Assembly (NCBI RefSeq): GCF_000743535.1
Contig: NZ_AVCJ01000001.1
Span: forward strand, 434,001-498,000
Length of the DNA: 64,000 nucleotides
Source: Arenimonas donghaensis DSM 18148 = HO3-R19
GTDB lineage: Bacteria > Pseudomonadota > Gammaproteobacteria > Xanthomonadales > Xanthomonadaceae
Reading direction: 5' to 3'
The notes under the pieces were generated by a model. The model was not told the origin of the DNA. It saw only the letters and a list, made by a program, of their open reading frames with translations, and did not search any database. The first letter of the stretch is position 1. Each line of letters begins with the position of its first letter. Of this stretch, positions 13,863 through 26,450 are shown in pieces. The translations under genes were made by a program, and so were the position numbers.

Positions 13863-15986
13863 TCAGCCCGACTCGTTGTCGGTGGGCCGGCCCTCTTCCC
13901 CTTGCGGCCGTGCAGAAATGCGCGCGACTTCGCTGCGGACCTGGGCAGCCGTGCCCTCGAGCTGGGTACCGATGCTGCCGACGAGGCGGCGCCATTCCTT
14001 GGCCAGCACGGCATCACTTGAACGCATCAGTTCGGCGCTGCGCACCACCAGCGCCTGCGCGCCGAGGTTCTCCGACACGCCCTTGAGTGCGTGCGCGGCC
14101 TCGCGCAGCCCCTCCCAGCGCCCGGACGCCGCGGCCCGCTCGGCTTCGGCCAGGCAACGGCTGGCGTCGCGCAGGCACTGCTCGGAAAAATCCCGAAGGA
14201 ACTGTTTGCCCAGGCCCATGCCGGCCAGCTCCTCGAGCACGTCCGTGCGCAGGCTTGGCAGGCTGTCCTTGCGCTTGGGCGCAGCGGATTCGCCGCCGGC
14301 ACCGCTGGCGATCTCGGCCAGGGTGTCGAGCAAGCGCGCGACCACCACCGGCTTGGTGAGGAAACTGTAGGCGCCCGCGGCCTCGGTATCGCGGACGGCG
14401 TCGACCGTGGCGTCGGCGCTGAGCACGACGATGGGCGTGCGCGTCCCGCCCGCCTGCATCACCCTCGCCTGCTTGATGACCTCGAGCCCGTCGACACCCG
14501 GCATGTGCAGGTCGACGATCGCCGCGTCCAGGGTTTCCGTCTCCAACCGGTCCAGGGCCTGCTCGCCGTTCTCAGCGAACACCGGCTGGTGGCCCGCGCG
14601 CTCGAGCAGTCGCTGCAGGACCAGCCGGTTGGCCGGCTGGTCGTCGGCCACCAGCACACGCATGGGCCGGACCCGGGCCCGGTGGCGCACAAAGGGATCG
14701 TCGAAGGAAATGATCTTGCCCTCGACCGCCTCGGACGCGGACTCGCTGTCGTCCACCACCCGCAGCTCGAGGTCCACCCAGAAATGGGTGCCGCCCCCGG
14801 GGTTGTCCTCGAGGCCGATGCTGCCGCCCAGGAGCTCGGTCAGCGTCTTGGCGATGGTCGTGCCCAGGCCGGTGCCACCAAAACGCCGGGTCGGGCCGCT
14901 GTCCACCTGTTCGAAGGCCTGGAACAGCGTTGCCTTGGCCTTGTCGGGCACGCCGATGCCGGTGTCGCGCACCGAGATGCGCAGCGCCACCTTGTCCTGG
15001 TCCCGGGAGCGCTGCTCCATCGTCAGGCTGACGCCGCCGGCGTCGGTGAACTTGATGGCGTTGTGGGTGAGGTTGAGCAGGATCTGGCCGAGGTGGCCCA
15101 CGTCGCCGTGCAGGCGCGCCGGCACCTGTTCTTGCACGCTGATGTGCAGCTCGAGGTTCTTCTGCGCCGCCATGGGCTGGAGCATCGTCCGGATGCGCCG
15201 GGCCAGTTCCCGGGGCGAGAAGTCGCTGTCCTGCCGCTTGAGCTTGCCGGCTTCGATGGCCGAGATGTCGAGCACGTCCTCGACCAGCAGCAGCAGGGAC
15301 TGCGCCGACGTCTGGATGACGTCCGCGGCTTCCCGCTGCTCGGGCGCCAGGCGCGTGCCCGACAGCAGTTCGGCCATGCCGATGATGCCGTTGAGCGGCG
15401 ACCGGAACTCGTGGCTCATGTTGGCCAGGAACCGGCTCTTGGCGGCGTTGGCGCGCTTGGCCTCCTCGCCGGCGCGGCGCAGGTCGCGCAGCAGGCTGAT
15501 CAGGTAGGCCGGGATGGCGACCAGCCCGACCAGCAGGCCCCAGGCGATGTAGGGGTTCTGTAGCCAGTACGGCGTCGTGAGGATGACCGCCAGGAAGCAG
15601 GCCATGGCCAGGCCGATGGCCGCGAAGAGGTAGGTAGTGCCGTAGCGCAGGCCGTTGCCGACGGTGACCCAGAGGATGATCACGTACAGGGGCGCCAGCA
15701 CCTCGCCCTTGAGCATCATCATCGCGGCCAGGGTGCTGTAGTCGGCCAGCATGCCGACCACCCGTCGCGCATGCGACACCCCGGGCTGCACCACGATCGC
15801 GATCACGATGCCCAGGCCCAGCACGGTTTCGGCGAGCAGGATGAGCACGCTCAGCCGCAGCTCTTCACCTGCCGACTGGCTGCTGGCCAGCCCCGCCAGG
15901 TAGGCGAGCAGGAACCCGGCGATGATCAACCTCACCAGCGCCTGGCCGTGCTCGCTGTCGGGGCGATTGGCGAACGCGCGGATCAT
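13863..15986 (-). CDS. rpfC: DSF sensor hybrid histidine kinase RpfC
   Basis: An inner-membrane hybrid kinase of 707 residues that senses DSF. In order: a short N-terminal sensor segment with DSEH at residues 10-13; about five membrane helices (20-165); HisKA with phosphoacceptor His192 in [12 protein letters not shown]; HATPase with N-box HNAIKF (309) and GTGLGTTIA; a receiver with Asp492 in [10 protein letters not shown] and Lys545; and an Hpt domain with His632 in [13 protein letters not shown]. This is the RpfC architecture of Xanthomonas (about 726 residues there). It follows rpfG by 10 bases. The extra gene rpfH found between them in some Xanthomonas is absent. In Xanthomonas RpfC also binds and restrains RpfF through its receiver. 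Confidence 0.95.
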   Translation of the reverse strand: MIRAFANRPDSEHGQALVRLIIAGFLLAYLAGLASSQSAGEELRLSVLILLAETVLGLGIVIAIVVQPGVSHARRVVGMLADYSTLAAMMMLKGEVLAPLYVIILWVTVGNGLRYGTTYLFAAIGLAMACFLAVILTTPYWLQNPYIAWGLLVGLVAIPAYLISLLRDLRRAGEEAKRANAAKSRFLANMSHEFRSPLNGIIGMAELLSGTRLAPEQREAADVIQTSAQSLLLLVEDVLDISAIEAGKLKRQDSDFSPRELARRIRTMLQPMAAQKNLELHISVQEQVPARLHGDVGHLGQILLNLTHNAIKFTDAGGVSLTMEQRSRDQDKVALRISVRDTGIGVPDKAKATLFQAFEQVDSGPTRRFGGTGLGTTIAKTLTELLGGSIGLEDNPGGGTHFWVDLELRVVDDSESASEAVEGKIISFDDPFVRHRARVRPMRVLVADDQPANRLVLQRLLERAGHQPVFAENGEQALDRLETETLDAAIVDLHMPGVDGLEVIKQARVMQAGGTRTPIVVLSADATVDAVRDTEAAGAYSFLTKPVVVARLLDTLAEIASGAGGESAAPKRKDSLPSLRTDVLEELAGMGLGKQFLRDFSEQCLRDASRCLAEAERAAASGRWEGLREAAHALKGVSENLGAQALVVRSAELMRSSDAVLAKEWRRLVGSIGTQLEGTAAQVRSEVARISARPQGEEGRPTDNESG

Positions 15987-15996
15987 GGCACGGTGA

Positions 15997-17046
15997 TCAG
16001 GGGAGCGCGGGGCCCGGCGCGACCATGCGGAAGACTTCCTCGAGCTGCTCCCTGCGGGCCAGCGCCGCCGAAACGACGGCCGGGTCGAACAGCGTGCCCG
16101 CGCTGTCCTTGATGTGGGCGATGGCGTCTGCGAACGAATGGGCCTCGCGCCAGGTCCGGGGTGATGTCATCGCGTCCAGCACATCGGCCACCGCGACGAT
16201 GCGGGCCGACAGGGGGATGTCTTCGCCCGCCAGGCCCGCCGGATAGCCGCTGCCGTCCCAGCGCTCCTGGTGGCCCAGGGCGATCGCGGCGCCGGTCTGC
16301 ACGAAGCGGCTGCTGCTGCCCGAAAGCAGTTCCTGGCCCAGGGTCGGGTGGCGGCGGACTTCGTCCATCTCGGCGTCGTCGAGCGCCGAGGGCTTGCGCA
16401 GGATGGCGTTGGAAATCGCCAGCTTGCCGATGTCGCGCAGCGGCGCGGCCAGTTCGATCATTCTCACTTCGTCCTCGCCCAGGCCCAGGGCCTCGGCGAT
16501 GAGACCGGCATACCGACCCAGGCGCTCGAAGCTGGCTACCGAGCCGCCGTCGTGGAAGGCCGTGGCCTTGGCCAGGCGATGCAGGATTTCGCGCTCGCGC
16601 TCGTCCAGTTCGTGCATGCGCGCCAGCAGCTGGCGTTCGAGTTCATGCGCGCGGGACTTGAGGTTTTGCTGTTGCTGGCGCAGCGCCAGCAGGTTGCGGC
16701 AGCGCGAGCGCAGTTCGCGCGGGCGCACCGGCTTGACCAGGAAGTCGATGACGCCGGCTTCGAGCGCGGCGTTGCGGATGGGCTCGTCGCCCACCACGGT
16801 GATCAGGATGATCGGCACGTCGCGGTGCGACAGCGGACGTCGGAAGCGGCGGGCGAACTCCAGGCCGTCGAGCTTGGGCATCCGGTAGTCGAGCAGCAGC
16901 AGGTCGGGCGAGCTACGCTGGGACCAGAGCAGGGCCTCGACCGGGTCTCCGAAATCGGTGACCTTCACCTCGGGACTGATGTCCTCCAGCAGATGGCGGA
17001 ACATCGTCCGCTGCGAAGGCTGGTCGTCGACGATCAGTACGTTCAC
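15997..17046 (-). CDS. rpfG: Response regulator RpfG with degenerate HD-GYP domain
   Basis: The partner of RpfC: an N-terminal receiver (acidic pair at 7-8, phospho-Asp53 in LLLLDYRMP, Lys105) and a C-terminal HD-GYP domain, 349 residues. The start is GTG at 17046, after GGGAG. The receiver is intact. The HD-GYP domain aligns end to end with canonical members, but the HD motif reads PLRDIGK (Arg204 for His), the ETGxH motif reads GSVAS (Gly168, Ser172), and HHE reads HQE (Gln260). GYP (267-269), Asp205, His233, His259 and Asp288 remain. Canonical RpfG hydrolyses cyclic-di-GMP; with four of eight metal ligands changed, that activity is probably lost. The H-to-R change needs only one base (CAC to CGC). 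Confidence 0.92.
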   Translation of the reverse strand: MNVLIVDDQPSQRTMFRHLLEDISPEVKVTDFGDPVEALLWSQRSSPDLLLLDYRMPKLDGLEFARRFRRPLSHRDVPIILITVVGDEPIRNAALEAGVIDFLVKPVRPRELRSRCRNLLALRQQQQNLKSRAHELERQLLARMHELDEREREILHRLAKATAFHDGGSVASFERLGRYAGLIAEALGLGEDEVRMIELAAPLRDIGKLAISNAILRKPSALDDAEMDEVRRHPTLGQELLSGSSSRFVQTGAAIALGHQERWDGSGYPAGLAGEDIPLSARIVAVADVLDAMTSPRTWREAHSFADAIAHIKDSAGTLFDPAVVSAALARREQLEEVFRMVAPGPALP

Positions 17047-17166
17047 GTAAAGCTCCCGGGTGCGGACACCGTGATTGCCGCGGATCGCGGCTCGGGTCCA
17101 GCTTACTCCCGGGAATTCAATGCCGGCAAGCACTTGCCGCTCATTCTTGCTGTCCGGTCTGCGGCC

Positions 17167-18690
17167 TTAGGAGGCCTCCGGACGCATGTAGGGGAACAGC
17201 AGCACGTCGCGGATGGAGGCCGAATCGGTAATCAGCATCACCAGGCGGTCGATGCCGATGCCCAGGCCCCCGGTCGGGGCCATGCCGTACTCGAGCGCAC
17301 GGATGTAGTCAGCATCGAAGTGCATCGCCTCCTCGTCGCCCCCGTCCTTGGCCTCGACCTGGGCCAGGAAACGGGCCTTCTGGTCTTCCGGGTCGTTGAG
17401 CTCGGAGAATCCGTTGGCGATCTCACGGCCACCGACGAACAGTTCGAAGCGGTCGGTCAGCCCCGGGTCCCGGTCCGAGGCACGTGCCAGGGGGCTGACT
17501 TCCACCGGGTGGTCGGTGATGAAGGTCGGCTGCACGAGGGTGTGTTCGACGGTCTTCTCGAAAACCTCCAGCAGCAACTTGCCCCAGCCGTAGCCGTCCT
17601 TGAACCGGATGCCCAGGCGGGTGCAGTGCGCGCGCATCCTGGCGACGTCGCGGAGCTCGTCGCGACCGATCTCGGGGTTGTGCTCGAGCACGGCCTCGGT
17701 CATCGACCAACGCCGGAACGGGGGTCCCAGGTCGATGGCCATGCCTTCCCATTCCAGGTGGGTGGTGTCGCGCACCCGCAGGGCGGTTTCGCGGATCAGC
17801 TGCTCGGTGAGGTCCATGACTTCGTGGTACGTGGCGTAGGCCTCGTACAGCTCGAGCATCGTGAACTCGGGGTTGTGCCGCGTGGACACGCCCTCGTTAC
17901 GGAAATTGCGGTTGATCTCGTAGACGCGCTCCATGCCGCCGACGACCAGGCGCTTGAGGTAGAGCTCGGGCGCCACGCGCAGGTACAGGTCCAGGCCCAG
18001 CGCGTTGTGGTGCGTGGTGAAGGGCTTGGCCGTGGCGCCGCCGGGGATGTAATGCATCATCGGCGTTTCGACTTCCAGGAAGCGACGGGCGTCGAGCCAG
18101 GCCCGCATCGCCGAAACGATGCGCGAACGCTGCACGAAGACCTCGCGCGCTTCCGGGTTCATGATCAGGTCGACGTAGCGCATGCGGTAGCGCTGCTCGA
18201 CGTCGGCCAGGCCGTGGAACTTGTCCGGCAGCGGCCGCAGCGACTTGGTCAGCAGGCGCAGCGACGTCGCCTTGACCGAAAGCTCGCCGGTGCGGGTGCG
18301 GGTGAGCCCGCCCTGCACCGCGACGATGTCGCCCACGTCCCAGCCCTTGAAGGCGTCGTAGGCGTCGCCCAGGTCGGTGGCCTGCAGGTACAGCTGGATG
18401 CGGCCGGACATATCCTGGACCTGGGCAAAACTCGCCTTGCCCATCACCCGCTTGGCCATCAAGCGGCCGGCCACGGCGACCCGCCGGTCCAGGGCTTCGA
18501 GCTTCTCCGCCGGCCAGGCGTCCTTGTCGGCGAACTCGGCCTGCAGGTCGCCGGCGTAGTCGGCGCGCGCGAAATCATTCGGGAAGGCGATGCCGCCGGC
18601 GTCGCGAAGTGCCGCCAGTTTCGTCCGGCGCTCGGCGATCAGGGTGTTTTCGTCGGCGGCGGGAGTGGTCGGGTTGGGCTTGTCGGTCAT
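17167..18690 (-). CDS. lysS: Lysyl-tRNA synthetase, class II
   Basis: Charges tRNA-Lys with lysine. The 507-residue product has the N-terminal OB-fold anticodon domain ([15 protein letters not shown], about 95-110), class II motif 2 around [23 protein letters not shown] and motif 3 in [16 protein letters not shown] near the end, followed by [10 protein letters not shown]. Length is typical. It lies 120 bases upstream of rpfG on the same strand and downstream of prfB, an order shared with Xanthomonas. A REP palindrome separates it from prfB. Confidence 0.97.
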   Translation of the reverse strand: MTDKPNPTTPAADENTLIAERRTKLAALRDAGGIAFPNDFARADYAGDLQAEFADKDAWPAEKLEALDRRVAVAGRLMAKRVMGKASFAQVQDMSGRIQLYLQATDLGDAYDAFKGWDVGDIVAVQGGLTRTRTGELSVKATSLRLLTKSLRPLPDKFHGLADVEQRYRMRYVDLIMNPEAREVFVQRSRIVSAMRAWLDARRFLEVETPMMHYIPGGATAKPFTTHHNALGLDLYLRVAPELYLKRLVVGGMERVYEINRNFRNEGVSTRHNPEFTMLELYEAYATYHEVMDLTEQLIRETALRVRDTTHLEWEGMAIDLGPPFRRWSMTEAVLEHNPEIGRDELRDVARMRAHCTRLGIRFKDGYGWGKLLLEVFEKTVEHTLVQPTFITDHPVEVSPLARASDRDPGLTDRFELFVGGREIANGFSELNDPEDQKARFLAQVEAKDGGDEEAMHFDADYIRALEYGMAPTGGLGIGIDRLVMLITDSASIRDVLLFPYMRPEAS

Positions 18691-18726
18691 GGCGGTCGGG
18701 CCGGTAAGGCTGCAGGTTGGGTTTTC

Positions 18727-18777
18727 GTGGGAGGGACTTCAGTCCCGAAGGGCTTTCGGGACTGAAGTCCCTCCCAC
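18727..18777. repeat. REP-like inverted repeat
   Basis: Perfect 23-base arms (18727-18749 and 18755-18777) around a 5-base loop, in the prfB-lysS gap. Arms begin GTGGGAGGGACTTCAGTCCC. It would form a strong hairpin in the prfB-lysS transcript. Confidence 0.85.
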
Positions 18778-18792
18778 AGGGTAGCCGTTGGC

Positions 18793-19915
18793 TCAGGCGT
18801 CGGAGCGTTTGGCGCCCACTTCCAGGCCGGCCTTGAGGCTGGCCTCGATGAATTCGTCGAGGTCGCCGTCGAGCACCTTCTGGGTGTCCGAGCGTTCGAT
18901 GCCGGTGCGCAGGTCCTTGATGCGGCTCTGGTCGAGCACGTAGTTGCGGATCTGGCTGCCCCAGCCGATGTCGGACTTGGTCGCCTCCACCGCGTCCTTC
19001 TCGGCGTTGCGCTTCTGGATCTCCAGCTCGTAGAGCTTGGCCGCCAGCATCTTCATCGCGGTGTCGCGGTTGGCGTGCTGGCTGCGGCCGGTCTGGCAGG
19101 CCACGACGATGCCGGTGGGTTCATGGGTGATTCGCACCGCCGACTCGGTCTTGTTGACGTGCTGGCCACCGGCGCCGGAAGAGCGATAGACGTCGGTGCG
19201 CAGGTCGGCCGGGTTGATGGTGATGTCGATGTTGTCGTCCACTTCCGGCGACACGAACACCGAGGTGAAGCTGGTGTGCCGGCGGTTGTCGGAGTCGAAC
19301 GGCGACTTGCGCACCAGCCGGTGCACGCCGGTCTCGAGCTTGAGCCAGCCATAGGCGAAGTCACCTTCCACCCGGAACGTGGCCGACTTGATGCCGGCGA
19401 CGTCGCCGCCGCTGACTTCCATCAGCTCGGTCTTCCAGCCGCGGGCTTCGCACCAGCGCAGGTACATGCGCAGCAGCATTTCGGCCCAGTCCTGCGCCTC
19501 GGTGCCACCGGCGCCGGCCTGGATGTCGACGAAGGCGTTGGCCGAATCCATCTTGCCGGAGAACATGCGGCGGAACTCGAGCTGTTCGACTTCGCGCGCG
19601 TGCTTTTCAACGTCCTCGACAACGGCGTCGGCGGTGTCCTGGTCGTCCTCGGCCTCGGCCAGGTCGAGCAGTTCGCCGGCGCCGGTCAGGCCCTCGGTGA
19701 GCGTGCGGATGCCGTCGACGACCTTTTCCAGGGAGGCGCGTTCGCGGCCCAGGGCCTGCGCGCGCTCGGGATCGTTCCAGACGTCGGGGCTTTCCAGCTC
19801 CCGGTTTACTTCCTCGAGACGTTCGACCTTGAGGTCGAAGTCAAAGATACCCCCTGAGCGAATCCAGCCGGCCAATGAGGTCGGCGATGCGCTGGCGGAC
19901 GGGATTGAGTTCCAT
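18793..19915 (-). CDS. prfB: Peptide chain release factor 2, with programmed +1 frameshift
   Basis: Class I release factor for UGA and UAA stops, 373 residues after frameshifting. The first 24 codons (from ATG at 19915) end at CTT followed by an in-frame TGA (19843-19841). The sequence AGGGGGTATCTTTGAC has the internal Shine-Dalgarno-like AGGGGG and the slippery CTT of the E. coli prfB site. Reading resumes at GAC (19842) in the +1 frame. The main part carries the anticodon-like SPF in [11 protein letters not shown] and the GGQ loop in [15 protein letters not shown]. When RF2 is scarce, ribosomes pause at TGA and shift, so the gene autoregulates. recJ lies upstream and lysS downstream on the same strand. 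Confidence 0.96.
19841..19856 (-). promoter_or_regulatory. prfB programmed +1 frameshift site
   Basis: On the minus strand the bases read AGGGGGTATCTTTGAC (the final C at 19840), with 3 bases (TAT) between the Shine-Dalgarno-like run and the CTT slippery codon before TGA. This is the classic bacterial RF2 recoding signal. Confidence 0.95.
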
Positions 19916-19969
19916 GGGATTCCGCGGTTGTTTGGACGAAAGACCGCGAATACTAACATCCGACCCCCT

Positions 19970-20018
19970 GTGGCAGGGACTTGGGTCGCGAAGGTTTCGG
20001 GACTGAAGTCCCTTCCAC
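19970..20018. repeat. Degenerate REP-like inverted repeat
   Basis: Arms at 19970-19992 and 19996-20018 belong to the same family as 18727. The left arm has several substitutions (GTGGCAGGGACTTGGGTCGC), the right arm only one. It lies in the recJ-prfB gap and is probably an older copy. Confidence 0.7.
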
Positions 20019-20029
20019 AAGGCGCGCAA

Positions 20030-21754
20030 TCAGGCCGGCTGCAGGTGGCGGATCAGCAGCTGGACGCCGCGACGACCGTTCCAGTCGTCGGCTTCGAGCT
20101 GGAAGGCGACGTGAACCTGCGTCGGCGGCGCGGTGCCGGTCCAGCCCCCGAAATGGATGGCCGACAGCTCAGGTCCGCCGGCCTCCGGAGAGAGCGCCAG
20201 CTTCAGGTGGCGGTCGCCGACCTTGCGCCAGGACGCGACCCGGAACCGGCCGTCGAACACCGGCTCCGGGAACCCCTGGCCCCAGGGACCGGCCAGGCGA
20301 AGCTGGTCGACCCGCTCGCGGCTGAAGTCGCCGGCCTCGAGCTCGCCGTCGCTGGCGAGTTCGGCGCGCAGCCGGGCCGGGTCGAGCAGCCCGGAAACGA
20401 CGGTCTCCAGCGCCTGGCGAAAGGCCGCCAGCTGCCCTGCCCCCAGGCTCAGGCCGGCCGCCATGGCGTGCCCGCCGAATCGTTCGATCAGGCCCGGATG
20501 GCGGGCATCCACGGTGGCCAGGGCGTCACGCAGGTGCAGGCCCGGGATCGACCGCGCCGATCCCTTGAGCCGGTCGCTGCCGGGCTCGTCCGGCGCGAAG
20601 GCGAGCACCGGCCGGTGCAGGCGATCCTTGAGCCGGGAGGCCACCAGGCCGACGATGCCGGGATGCCAGCTGGCGTCGTGCAGGCACAGGACCGACGGCA
20701 GGTCGCCCTCGCCCAGCGGCAGGCCGTCCACCAGCGCTTCGGCGGCGTCCACCATCTGCTGCTGCAGGTCCTTGCGTTCGGCATTGATGCCGTCGAGCAC
20801 GGCAGCCAGTTCGCGGGCACGCACTGGGTCGTCGCAAAGCAGGCATTCGATGCCCAGGGCCATGTCCTCGAGCCGGCCGGCGGCGTTCAGGCGAGGGCCG
20901 ATCGCGAAGCCGATGTCCGAGGCGGTGAGCGCGCATTCATCCCGTTTGGCCAGTTCGATGAGCGCACGCAGGCCCGGCTGGCCCTGGCCGTTGCGCAAGC
21001 GCTTGAGCCCGGCGGAAACCAGCAGGCGGTTGTTGTAGTCCAGCGGCACCAGGTCGGCGACCGTGCCGACGGCGACCAGGTCGAGCAGCGCCGACAGGTC
21101 GGGCTCCCCGCCCGGGAAGGCACCGGCCTCGCGCAGCCGGCGGCGCAGGGCGAGCAGCAGGTAGAAGACCACGCCGACCCCGGCCAGCGCCTTGCTGGGG
21201 AAAGCGTCGTCACCGAGGTTGGGGTCCACGATCACATCCGCCGGCGGCAGGGTCTCGCCGGGCAGGTGGTGGTCGGTGACCAGGACCCGCCAGCCGCGGG
21301 CGCGTGCGGCGGCGACGCCGGCATGGCAGGCGATGCCGCTGTCGACGGTCAGCACCAGGTCGGGCGCCATGGCCACCATGTCCTCGACCAGGGCCGGGCT
21401 CAGTCCATAGCCATGCCGGGCCCGGTGCGGCACCTGGTAGGACACCCGGCGCGCACCCAGCAACCGCAGTCCACGCACGGCCACCGCGGTGCCGGTGGCG
21501 CCGTCGCAGTCGAAATCCCCGACCACCACGATGTGGCGGTCGTCGGCGATCGATTCGGCCAGCAGGGCCGCGGCCTGGTCGACCCGGCCCAGTGCGTCCG
21601 GTGGCAGCAGGCGCGCCAGCCGCAGTTCCCCGTCCGCCGGGGTCAGCACGCCGCGCGCGGCATAGACCCGCTGCAACACCGCCGGCACGTTGCCGGGCCA
21701 CGGCGCGAAGTGCGGTACCTGCCGGCGGACGATGCGGGTCGCGGGCGGCGTCAT
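20030..21754 (-). CDS. recJ: Single-stranded-DNA-specific exonuclease RecJ
   Basis: A 5'-3' ssDNA exonuclease of the DHH family acting in recombination and repair, 574 residues. Visible motifs are [15 protein letters not shown] (motif I), [22 protein letters not shown] (the DHH motif) and, in the DHHA1 domain, [14 protein letters not shown]. The ATG at 21754 overlaps the rpfE stop codon as ATGA, so the two are translationally coupled. Placement next to rpfE, greA and carB is the Xanthomonas order. Confidence 0.96.
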   Translation of the reverse strand: MTPPATRIVRRQVPHFAPWPGNVPAVLQRVYAARGVLTPADGELRLARLLPPDALGRVDQAAALLAESIADDRHIVVVGDFDCDGATGTAVAVRGLRLLGARRVSYQVPHRARHGYGLSPALVEDMVAMAPDLVLTVDSGIACHAGVAAARARGWRVLVTDHHLPGETLPPADVIVDPNLGDDAFPSKALAGVGVVFYLLLALRRRLREAGAFPGGEPDLSALLDLVAVGTVADLVPLDYNNRLLVSAGLKRLRNGQGQPGLRALIELAKRDECALTASDIGFAIGPRLNAAGRLEDMALGIECLLCDDPVRARELAAVLDGINAERKDLQQQMVDAAEALVDGLPLGEGDLPSVLCLHDASWHPGIVGLVASRLKDRLHRPVLAFAPDEPGSDRLKGSARSIPGLHLRDALATVDARHPGLIERFGGHAMAAGLSLGAGQLAAFRQALETVVSGLLDPARLRAELASDGELEAGDFSRERVDQLRLAGPWGQGFPEPVFDGRFRVASWRKVGDRHLKLALSPEAGGPELSAIHFGGWTGTAPPTQVHVAFQLEADDWNGRRGVQLLIRHLQPA

Positions 21755-22653
21755 TCCAGCCCGGCCAGCGGCCTGCGCCAGAATCGCCAGCCCTGCCCGG
21801 CCCGCAGCCACCAGCCGGCACCGTCGGCGAAATCCAGCACCAGGCCGGCGCCATCGACGCCTGGCAGCCGCGGCAGCAGTTCGGCCTCGACCGCCGCCCA
21901 ATCACGGCTCCCACGAAGATCGAGCAGCTCGCCCGCGTTCGCCGCGACGCCGGCGGACAGCGCGGCCAGCGACGCCAGCTGGGCCTCGTCCGAGCGCACG
22001 TCGCCCAGGCGGCACCGGACCTGGTCCGGCAGCCGCCCCGCCCCCCAGAAACACAGGCTGTTGGCCGGCACGCGGCCAGCAGCGATGCGGGCGGCGTTGA
22101 CCGGGTGGTTGTGCAGGATGATCTGCGCTTCGTTGAGCAACGACCGCCAGCGCCGCCCTTCCGGACCTTCGGGCAGGTGCAGGAACAGGTCGTCGCCCAA
22201 CACCGCTTCGGGCGCCGCAAAGTCAGGCAGGCGCGCTTCGGGCGGCAGCGCCAGGTACCAGCGCGCCGGGTTCGGCGCCGAAATCGGGAAGCCGGCGTCG
22301 CCGAACAGCGGCCCCAGCGCAGCGCAGAGCGCTTTGGCTTCGTCGGCCGACAGGCCCAGTTCGCCGATCGCCAGCACCCGCGCGCCGGTCATGTCCGGAC
22401 GCACGTAGGCCGGGTCGGCGCGCAGCCAGGCATGCAGCGCGGCGTCGCCGGCATCGCGCTGGCGGGTGATCGCCGCCATCGGCCAGCCGCGCGGCAGCAG
22501 GTCGAACCAGCGCTGGAGTTGGGCCTGTTCGCCCGTGCCGGCTTGCGGCATCGGGTCGGCGCGGCCCAGGGCGCGCGCCACCGCTTTCGACAGCGGCTGG
22601 CCGGCGAAGCGCCGGCTTTCGGGCAGCAGCAGGACCTGGCGCGGAGGGAGCAT
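21751..22653 (-). CDS. rpfE: RpfE-like protein
   Basis: A 300-residue cytosolic protein at the position of Xanthomonas rpfE, between greA and recJ. RpfE homologs are often annotated as phosphoglycerate mutase-like; the N-terminus here (VLLLPESRRFAG, then GEQAQLQRWFDLLPRGWP) has that look, but I see no catalytic metal motif and do not assert enzyme activity. The middle has ARWYLALPPEA and the C-terminal part is rich in W and G (GAGWWLRAGQGWRFWRRP). Mutants of rpfE in Xanthomonas affect exoenzymes and exopolysaccharide modestly; its mechanism is unknown. It starts 10 bases after greA and overlaps recJ. Confidence 0.75.
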   Translation of the reverse strand: MLPPRQVLLLPESRRFAGQPLSKAVARALGRADPMPQAGTGEQAQLQRWFDLLPRGWPMAAITRQRDAGDAALHAWLRADPAYVRPDMTGARVLAIGELGLSADEAKALCAALGPLFGDAGFPISAPNPARWYLALPPEARLPDFAAPEAVLGDDLFLHLPEGPEGRRWRSLLNEAQIILHNHPVNAARIAAGRVPANSLCFWGAGRLPDQVRCRLGDVRSDEAQLASLAALSAGVAANAGELLDLRGSRDWAAVEAELLPRLPGVDGAGLVLDFADGAGWWLRAGQGWRFWRRPLAGLE

Positions 22654-22663
22654 CCGGGGCCGC

Positions 22664-23136
22664 TCAGGCCCCGTAGCGTACGGCGACGATGTCGTAGTCG
22701 CGGTCGCCGGCAGGCGCCTGGATGGTGACCGAGTCACCCTCGTGCTTGCCGATCAGCGCGCGCGCCAGCGGCGAGGACACCGACACCAGGCCCTTCTTGA
22801 TGTCCGCTTCCAGGTCGCCAACGATCTGGTAGGTGACTTCTTCACCCGAGTCGCAGTCGGCCAGCTCCACCGTGGCACCGAACACCACGCGCGAGCCGGC
22901 GTTGAGCGTGGACACGTCGATGAGCTGGGCATGCGAAAGCGTGTACTCGAGCTCCTGGATGCGGCCCTCGATGAAACCCTGCTGTTCGCGGGCGGCGTGG
23001 TACTCGGCGTTTTCCTTCAGGTCGCCGTGGGCGCGGGCCTCGGCGATGGCGTTGATGACCGCCGGCCGCTTGACCGACTTGAGCTCGTCGAGTTCGGCGC
23101 GCAGGCGTGCGGCGCCCTGGGTCGTGAGGGGTGCTT

Positions 23137-23140
<4 letters not shown>
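22664..23140 (-). CDS. greA: Transcription elongation factor GreA
   Basis: Binds the secondary channel of RNA polymerase and stimulates cleavage of backtracked RNA. The 158-residue product has the N-terminal coiled coil ([21 protein letters not shown]) with its acidic tip in [16 protein letters not shown], and the C-terminal FKBP-like domain ending in [11 protein letters not shown]. The start overlaps the carB stop as ATGA, so greA is translationally coupled to carB. Confidence 0.97.
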
Positions 23141-26379
<3,239 letters not shown>

Positions 26380-26450
26380 GGCGTGGGGTCTTGTGTGCTT
26401 GGGGGAAACCGGGCGCCGATGCTGGAACGGCACCCGGGTGAACCGTTTGG

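Noticed and set aside
17047-17166. Promoter for rpfG in the lysS-rpfG gap
   Set aside because: TTGCCG-N18-TAAGCT is the best pair on the minus strand, but both hexamers are poor (about 4 and 3 of 6), so I do not list it.
16270-18765. Long plus-strand open frame opposite rpfG and lysS
   Set aside because: It runs across two real genes and their gap, has no recognisable domain and no upstream signal; it is a by-product of GC-rich codon use.
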